Shown: positions 57,502 to 64,000 of the stretch, piece by piece
Position numbering within the stretch: position 1 is the stretch's first letter
Layout: each line of letters opens with the position of its first letter
DNA from: Siderastrea siderea
Lineage: Eukaryota > Cnidaria > Anthozoa > Scleractinia > Rhizangiidae
Reading direction: 5' to 3'
Length of the DNA stretch: 64,000 bases
NCBI GenBank assembly: GCA_964030785.1
Contig: OZ034970.1
Coordinates: 19,902,134-19,966,133, forward strand
The notes under the pieces: model-generated
What the model was told of the DNA's origin: nothing
Seen by the model: the letters and a program-made list of their open reading frames with translations, nothing else
The model's database searches: none
Translations under genes and position numbers: made by a program

Positions 57502-59040
57502 TCAAGTTGTCTTCCTACTTTTCTTAAAGCAGCGGTGCACGAACCCTACTTCCGCATGTTGAGGGACGGTAAAGGGGCCAACGCCAACAATGGAAACAGG
57601 CCCATAGAAGACGGACGACTGAGGACAGGTGTAAATGTCATCACGCTTCGGCCAGTCGAATGAGCTGGCGCTGACAGAGTACAAAAACTTAAAAGTAACT
57701 TGAGAGCCTGCACACTTGATGACCTTGCTGAAGTAATAGAGACGATTGTAGTCTACTGCATAACTCCCTTCAACAATTGCAGGACTGTCAAGGTCGTATA
57801 TTTGTTGCTCGTGCAGCTCCACGATCATCACTTTCCTGAATGCTGTGATGCTCTGTTTGGCTACAGATGGGGATGCTAGAAGGAGGCATCGAGGGTAGTG
57901 ACAAACAAACACCCCACAATCAAAGCCATTATCTTGTTGTGCGATATCACGAGATTTGTTGCACGAAAAGTGCCATTCATTCATTGGTAGATCCTGGGGA
58001 CTTAGTTCCTTTAGGAAATGCCACATCTTCCTGATGGCACTCTGAATAGTGGGCTTAACGAAAGACAATGCCAAACTATCGAGAGCAACAATTTTTTGTT
58101 CTTTTGGAAGAACCACCAAGAGAAACCAATGTTCACTTCTTCCTGGATTGCAGGGCACCAAGAAGACATCTTACTGCAGAATCGGAGCCTTGTCTTTCAG
58201 CACTTGCTTTGCTGGCTTGTTCCCAATGCAGGTTTCAAATTTCTCCCATTCAATAACCTCCACACTTAGAGGAGATTTTTCTTTCAGGAGATGGAGATAA
58301 GCAATGCTATTATGAAGTTGGTCAGATAATTATCTTTGTCCTGAGGCTTGCGACCTAGAAGGCCTTCAAGATCTTTCATATCAATTATTCTGCTACTGCT
58401 CAATAATTTAACTGAGCCGTCTAATAGGCAGTTTAGCAATGGCTCCTCGTGTTCAGGAAAGCTGAAGATGGTCTCGCTTCTCTGAATGTTCGAAATTGAT
58501 GTGCCATCAAGTCCGAAGTTCACAGTTGGTTGTGGTTCTTTGGCAACATGGGCTTTTACAGGAGTGCAGGAGTCCGCCGTCTTGGATGGTGTGTTAGACA
58601 AGAAGGCCTTGATAGAAGACCGGGATTGTTTTCCCTCTGTATCCTTTTCCACTTTTTTGGTAGGATTGGTCTTAGTTAGTTTGCATCTCTTTGATGCTGG
58701 GCTAGAATCATGCTGATTGTAGATTTCAGATGTTGGTTTTTGGCTTTGCTCAGTTTCCACATTCATTTCTTGATTGGTTTTGACTAGCTTGATAACATCG
58801 GGGACGGGTCGTTTCTTTGGCTTCTCCTGCATTTTACCAGTTTCGTCCTTCAGGTTTCGCTCCTGCTCTAATGCAGATTTCATCTGCAAATTTCAATTCA
58901 GAAAGTGGAATGCCTTGATGGAAGCTGTGTCCAGTGATCTTCGTTTGGTGTCAAGCATTGCATTATACACAGAAAACGACCTCTCCACATCGCAGGAGGC
59001 GATGGCACAGGGAGCAGAGGAATTGTAGTAGAAATATCAA
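57502..59040 (-). pseudogene. hAT dimerisation-domain end followed by a Ulp1/C48 SUMO-protease-like domain
   Basis: Minus strand. 59040-58890: CDVERSFSVYNAMLDTKRRS then LDTASIKAFHFLN, the hAT C-terminal dimerisation pattern. After an in-frame TGA (where Trp would fit) the same frame continues NLQMKSALEQERNLKDETGK through a Lys/Ser/Thr-rich linker of about 130 residues to LEGLLGRKPQDKDNYLTNFI (58330). A one-base frameshift near 58310 then leads to YLHLLKEKSP and KFETCIGNKPAKQV, a TAA near 58172, and VPCNPGRSEHWFLLVVLPKE (catalytic His), IVALDSLA (Asp) and QQDNGFDCGVFVCH (Gln and nucleophile Cys), ending at 57502. All four C48 active-site residues remain, but two stops and a frameshift separate the parts. 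The shared frame between the hAT end and the linker suggests one ancestral polypeptide. Confidence 0.65.
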
Positions 59041-59197
59041 TAAAAACGTCTTACCTCTTAACATTGCATTCTTGTGTTTATTAGCGTTGTTAAAACCTCA
59101 TTTGCAAACCAAATATAAGCATTCATTTGCGATCGATCGAACCGAACCGCCATTACTTGAATAGCGTCGACCGCTGCTTGCTGGGACCGTGTATTCC

Positions 59198-59255
59198 GTT
59201 GGACGAAGTCCAACGTATGGGAAAGCGAAGCTTTCCGAACGAGGCACAAAGTGCC
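59198..59255. repeat. Three consecutive mini-hairpins with 3-base loops
   Basis: GTTGGAC-gaa-GTCCAAC (59198-59214), GGAAAGC-gaa-GCTTTCC (59220-59236) and GGCAC-aaa-GTGCC (59243-59255). All are perfect, with centres 22 and 21 bases apart. The first two have C(GAA)G loops, and the second contains GCGAAGC, a very stable DNA mini-hairpin. They lie between the hAT/Ulp1 relic (minus) and the P-like gene (plus). Confidence 0.85.
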
Positions 59256-60816
59256 GAGAAGAAAAAATGACAAGGGATGAAACATAGTACCACGTGACTC
59301 GTCGGATGTGAACCGCGACATACTGGTGACGGAAGTGACGTACTATGTTCGGAAGTTCAGCCAACCGTTACTAATCCGAAGTTCAAAACAACAGCTGATT
59401 TCAAGAGCTTGGAGGGAGATTTGAAATGAAACGCGTTTTCTCCAGTGGGGAAAATCTTCCGCAGCGAAAAAAATATAAAGCGGAAGATCGTGGAAAGAAA
59501 TCTGTAGTCGTGCAATGGTACGTTATATTTCTAAGTCAAAAATTCATTATTCTGCGATTTATTTTCATCGATCGATCGATCAATCGATCGTTTGGTAAAA
59601 GTGTGCTTAATTTCCTTTGCAGGCTTTTACACAACTACAAAATTTCTGGGGATAGTTTTCTACCAGGAAAGAAAATTTTTGACGGTTACGTTGATAACTG
59701 CACCGAGAAAGAAAATTATCTACTGCAAGAGATTGAAGTAGGTAGGATTCTGAAGGAGGTGTTTCCTGAAATCAGACGAGTGCAGCGACGAGTTAAAGGA
59801 GTAAGAACATGGACGTATACACTGTCTAAAATTCAAACTGTTGAAAGAAACGAGAACACATGTTCCATTCCTACCACTGATAGCAGTAGTCAAGCCGCAG
59901 ATGCAATCACATGGGAGAATTTACCAATTGTTATCTCGGAATTTGGGTGGCAGTTAGTATGTACAACTGACGACTTCCATGAATGGATTAAGCTCGGGTC
60001 GCAGAACTTGTGCGATGGAAACAGAGTATTGTACGAAGTTAAAATTTTAAAAAATTGGGATTTCACAGTTCATGTAAACAACAAAAAGGTTTCAAGAGAG
60101 ACACTGGGAATTCAAAATTTAAATCCATGCCAGCAACTCATTCGCTATCTTTTTGATATTTTGAACAAGTGTACTTTATGTAAAGGCTTTCAAGTTCCTT
60201 CCAAAAGGATAACCAAGGACGTTTGTGGTAACATGACAGGAAGAACTGAAGAATGGTGCAGTCGAGAAGATGACACAGTAGTGCTTCAACATCGGTCCAC
60301 GAAATGCTCGGTGTTACTTCAGAACGATTTCAAACGAACGACTAGACGCTACTGTGAGAACTGTGTAAAGCTAAAGAAGAGCTGTAATACAAATTTGGTC
60401 CCTGAAGTAGACATGGAAAAGTCACAACCTTCAGCCAAAAAAAGGGACAGTTACATGAGTGAAAATGAATTAAGAGAGAAACTTAATCATGAAAGAACAA
60501 GACGAATAAATGTCGAGAGGAGGGAAAATTATTTAAGGGATAAAATAAATCAAGAGATGAAGAACTTTGACGAAGAAGACCACAAAGATTTCTCTTACAT
60601 GTTCCAAAGAATAAATAAAGGGTCAGTCAGTGAGGACATGAAGATATTTTGGGAAGAGCAAGAGAAGGCATTGCATGCCAAGAGTCCCAGAGGCTACAGA
60701 TGGCATCCAAAGTATGTTTAAACTTAAACCATGTACTGCTTTTAACTACAATACAGTAGCAATATTTATAATAAAGTATGGACAACAAATAACAACAGCA
60801 GCAACAATTAATGCAG

Positions 60817-60853
<37 letters not shown>
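60817..60853. repeat. (TGA)n microsatellite
   Basis: Twelve perfect TGA units just after exon 2 of the P-like gene. Confidence 0.95.
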
Positions 60854-60854
<1 letters not shown>

Positions 60855-61205
60855 ACAATGACGACACAAATTAATGAAATGAGCAAGTTTTAGATCAGGG
60901 GAGAGTTGATAAGAACCTTTATCAACTTATTGGCAATTGGAGAAAACAAAACAGTTATTTTCTCTTTGTTCATCCTCCATAAACTTTGACCTATGTTATA
61001 CCTTCTACAGGTACATATTAGATTTTTAAAAACTACATAACAATTGGTGCCCACTTTAGGAATCTCGTTCATTTTCAGGAATTTCATGAACAATATCCCA
61101 CAGGGGTTTCATATAGGACAAAACTCAATAATAACCTGAAGCACAAACACCATACCCAAGGAGGATTATTGGAAATTCCAAGTAGATGGACAGAATACAC
61201 CATAT

Positions 61206-61362
61206 TCGTATTATTGGTATTGGACTGGAACTAGCTTGCAAATGGAGGCTCATGCGGGGGAATATCATTAAAAACAGCTTCATGTCATTTGCATTTGAAA
61301 AGATTACCTGCATGAGCCTCCATAATTTGCAAGCTAGTTCCAGTCCAATACCAAGAATACGA
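61206..61362. mobile_element. Foldback MITE with 50-bp arms
   Basis: Left arm from 61206 (tcgtattattggtattggac ... ggaggctcatgc) and right arm to 61362 are inverted copies with about three differences, enclosing about 54 bases. It lies in the gap left by the missing P-like core. The target-site duplication is unclear. Confidence 0.8.
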
Positions 61363-61430
61363 AAAAGGTCTATTGAAAAGATAGAATTTTTTAGGAAATA
61401 TGAGTACAAGTGAACCTAAACTGAAATTTC

Positions 61431-61475
61431 CTAGGGGGGGGGAGGGTTCAAGGCCAACCCCCCCCCCCAGGAGAG
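61431..61475. repeat. Opposed poly-G and poly-C runs
   Basis: A run of nine to ten G at about 61433-61443 and a run of eleven C at 61459-61469 can pair as a hairpin. Confidence 0.8.
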
Positions 61476-62099
61476 TATGGACATTTGCAACAACACCAAA
61501 AAATAATACTGATACTGTACCTATGTATTTTTTATTCTCACTGTCAGGCTTACAAGAAAAATTGTTCACAGACACAAGGCCATGAAGCTACATATCTAGA
61601 CAAGACAATAGAATTTATTGACATGACCAGCAAAATAGTCAATATTTTTGATGACCGAAGACCTGTAAGCAGTTTGGATGATCATCGCTTAGCTACCAAT
61701 CACGAAGTTCTTGATTATCTAAACAGATGGGAGAAAGATGCTGAGGCACATACAGAATTAAGTAAAGCCGAGAGAGCAATGAGACTTTTGTCCGACAAAC
61801 TTCGATTTGATCTCTCTTCGATGATAATTGGTTTTCGTGAAGTGTGTAGAATTGCCTTTGAGCATTTTCCTGGATCCACCATATCGCCATTTCGAACAAA
61901 CAGTGACTTAGTGGAAAACATCTTTTGCCAGGAACGTGGACACAATGGACAGAATTCCAATCCAACCTATGCACAATATGGCCCAACCATGAACAGTATT
62001 GTCCTTGGACAGACAACTACAACAACAAGCAGTAACACTGGATCTGTAGAGAATTTGTGTTTCTTTAAAAATGGAACATTTAGGTCTAAAAAGATGTAG

Positions 62100-62866
62100 A
62101 GTCCTAACAAAAAGGGCATCCCAGGCCATGAAACAAGGTCCTATTGTTGAGGTGCCTTCCATTTTTCCTGTCATGGCTTATGGGGGATTGTGGGTATTTA
62201 CACAAAGATTTTTAAAATTTATTTATTAACAATTGGCTGATTTACGTGTATCAAAACATGCCTGCACTCATCTCGGAATGCAGACGTTGAGCCTATATTC
62301 ACCACAGGGTCAGTGAAAATTATACTTACAGGTACCAGTAGTACCAGTACGTAGCTAAACTTCAATTTTTGGAGTTATTAAGACTTAACGAAAATTTCCC
62401 CTTGTTCTGGATTGCATTATGGAATACCTCTAAAAAGCGTTAAAGATACATTCAAAAGATATAGCTTGAGAACTTAACATTTATACACGTCATTAACACT
62501 TCTCAGCAGCATGAAGTTGTCAATAACAGTAATGACGAGCCAATGTCACCAACAACACTTTGCTTGCCCTGGTGCATTTTTCATATGAGATGTTTTAAAG
62601 TATACCATGTGTAATGGTTCACCTCTTAATATATGCTTTGATTCCATGATCTTCAATCAGTATAAGTTTCAGGACATCATGTTCCCTGATCGACTAATTT
62701 TCAGGATAAATGTATTAAACAAAGTGCTAAGAGCATTCCGGGTGGCATTGGCTCTTACTAAACTTCAATGTGCATTTCTAGAAATACTTTGAAGGACTTC
62801 ATTATAAACCCCTTACACAAAAAAACTTAATTATTGTGCTATGTTACTCAATGTAGGACATGATAA
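62100..62866. other. Intergenic stretch, nothing recognised
   Basis: A short ggtaccagtagtaccagtac direct/inverted repeat lies at 62332-62352. No gene was seen. Confidence 0.4.
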
Positions 62867-63838
62867 TCAATTGTGTTTTTCATGCCATGTGATTATGGCC
62901 TTTAAAGTGGTCTTAAATTGAACTGATCTTTCATAAGCTCTTGCCATTGCTTCATTGGCATGCTGATCTCCACGAAGAATCTCCTCTTCGTTTCTGGATG
63001 GCTTGAACCGTTTCCTTATAGGCTCATGACTTGCTCCTGAAGATAATCGTGCTGCCTGTAAAGGAGCTTCAGTGCCAACCACAGCCTCTGCTAAGTAAAA
63101 ACAATGACACATTTAAGATTATATTATTTTATGATGTGAGCAATATTTTTCACAGAATGTAAATTTTAAGGGCTTTTTAAGAGTTGATGTTCATGAAGTA
63201 TATATATCATTATTTTTTAATTAATGTTTATTTTAACATGCTAACATGTACCTTGCAATGGGTCAGATGTTATGTTCCCCTGGATATTTGACGTGCTTGC
63301 AACTGGTTCGTTCACTACCTGCTGACTCACTGCAACTGAAATTTTTTTTCCAAATGTAATTAATACATGCAAATAGTACAATAAATAGAGTAACTGTTGT
63401 TTCCATCACTAACAAAACCAACCTTGCAATGTTGTGCTCTCTCTCTGGACACTGGCCTCTGTAGTGATGATTCTGGCATTTTCTTCCTGATGACTCACTG
63501 CACCTGCACAAGAAGTGTCAACACATGGCAAATAAAGAAAGAAAAGTTTACTCATTTGAGCAGGGAATCTTTTGGGAGTTTAATATACTTCACCCTGTAC
63601 ATTGTGTAAAACAAATCAAAAGGTGTCTCATTCTTAGACATAGAGAAGATGGGTGTAAATAAGGTTTCGAGGATCCATACACGTGTATCAATATTTATAA
63701 TAATTACATTGTAATAAATGCATTTGCAATTTATTTAGACTTTTTTTGTTCAGGAACTTTTATTAATAAACTGACCTTCCAGGATTCTCTCATTTTTTAT
63801 GTTCGATATCCCAAAACTCTTTCCATTTTCCACTTCTG
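62867..63838 (-). CDS. Unrecognised gene with small repeated phase-1 exons (3' end)
   Basis: Minus strand, continuing beyond the right edge. Exons: 63838-63776 (weak acceptor; AEVENGKSFGISNIKNERIL), 63503-63423 (AVSHQEENARIITTEASVQR), 63335-63252 (AVSQQVVNEPVASTSNIQGN) and 63090-62867 (EAVVGTEAPLQAARLS ... KRFKPSRNEEEILRGDQ ... TWHEKHN, stop). Every internal exon is 63, 81 or 84 bases and phase 1-1, so each can be skipped or added without breaking the frame. The second and third encode similar units (AVS-H/Q-Q ... LQ), and the last begins with a related block. The C-terminal part is charged and helical with a basic KRFKPSR motif. No family is recognised; a regulatory linker with alternative splicing is a guess. 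Confidence 0.5.
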
Positions 63839-64000
63839 CTTTCCATTAATTTTTCTCCTGACTATCTCATTTCCAAATAATTGTTATCCCAAATGTCCTC
63901 TATTTTTTATTTTATTTTTATTGTTTTACCCCTCTTTCAGAAAAACACAAATTCATGCAAATACTGTTTCCATTATTTTATAACGAAGCAGCTCAGAACC

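Larger units (their letters stand above)
59426..62099 (+). pseudogene. P-element-like transposase with RFX-like N-terminus, catalytic core deleted
   Basis: Exon 1 59426-59517 (MKRVFSSGENLPQRKKYKAE; basic), donor GTACGT. Exon 2 59623-60711 in phase, 363 codons, donor GTATGT. The start of exon 2 (LLHNYKISGDSFLPGKKIFD ... EVGRILKEVFPEIRRVQRRV ... RTWTY) matches the RFX winged-helix pattern (FGK.IR..FP..R.RRLG.RG...Y.Y). The end of exon 2 has two Cys pairs (YCENCVKLKKSC), a coiled coil, and FWEEQEKAL..RGYRWHPK, the segment that precedes the P-element RNase H core. The last exon (61548 or a little later to 62099) has FRTNSDLVENIFCQERGHNG then QNSNPTYAQY, the P-element C-terminal part with the final catalytic Glu. 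The RNase H core between is absent and the phases of 60711 and 61548 do not fit, so this is an internal-deletion copy. No terminal inverted repeats were found. Confidence 0.65.

Noticed and set aside
60627..60869. His-rich minus-strand frame
   Set aside because: It is the reverse translation of the (TGA)n microsatellite.
1..64000. CRISPR arrays, bacterial operons, phage or plasmid features
   Set aside because: No regularly spaced repeats of CRISPR type and no prokaryotic gene organisation; splice sites and TE content are eukaryotic.

Overview
This window is eukaryotic nuclear DNA from an animal. It is AT-rich, has spliceosomal introns with GT/AG boundaries and AATAAA sites, carries no bacterial-type operons, and has a very high density of decayed transposable elements (TEs). 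The TE mix (Penelope-like elements with hammerhead ribozymes, PIF/Harbinger, hAT, pogo, piggyBac, P-like, BEL/Pao, CR1/L2- and L1/Tx1-like LINEs, tRNA-derived SINEs) is what I would expect of an anthozoan cnidarian, most likely a stony coral. That assignment is an inference from repeat style, not from a marker gene.

Layout. 0-5 kb: two host-like secreted-protein genes on the minus strand, namely the 5' half of a trypsin-like serine protease (285-1383) and a two-exon 85-residue secreted protein (2666-4226). 5-24 kb: intergenic DNA filled with LINE, SINE and Penelope fragments, MITEs (two of them abutting at 10.4-11.5 kb), a pogo element with perfect 25-bp ends (15.9-17.0 kb), a 70-bp perfect palindrome that truncates a Crypton-like recombinase relic (9.6-10.0 kb), and local duplications. 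24.9-26.1 kb: two 5'-truncated Penelope-like elements placed head to head, forming a palindrome with about 590-bp arms; each arm carries a GIY-YIG endonuclease tail and a hammerhead ribozyme.

26.5-39 kb: three hAT transposase relics. One is split by a 6.83-kb two-gene PIF/Harbinger element (31516-38344) that still has perfect 17-bp inverted ends, a CAG target-site duplication, a five-exon transposase on the plus strand and a convergent SANT/Myb-like gene on the minus strand. Each gene has one small frameshift, so the copy looks recently dead. 40-49 kb: an inverted repeat partner, a TTAA MITE, a SINE with 19-bp target-site duplications, and a phase-consistent six-exon minus-strand gene (43818-48877) for an acidic protein that I do not recognise.

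50-62 kb: relics of piggyBac, BEL/Pao (with a TTAA MITE inside), a hAT C-terminus followed by a Ulp1/C48 SUMO-protease-like domain, and a P-like transposase whose N-terminus resembles an RFX winged helix and whose catalytic core is missing. Three DNA mini-hairpins lie between the last two. 62.8-64 kb: the 3' end of a minus-strand gene built from small repeated phase-1 exons.

Almost all coding capacity in the middle belongs to parasitic elements. The candidate host genes are the protease, the 85-residue secreted protein, the six-exon acidic protein and the modular gene at the right edge. All exon joins were made by eye from frame, splice sites and phase.
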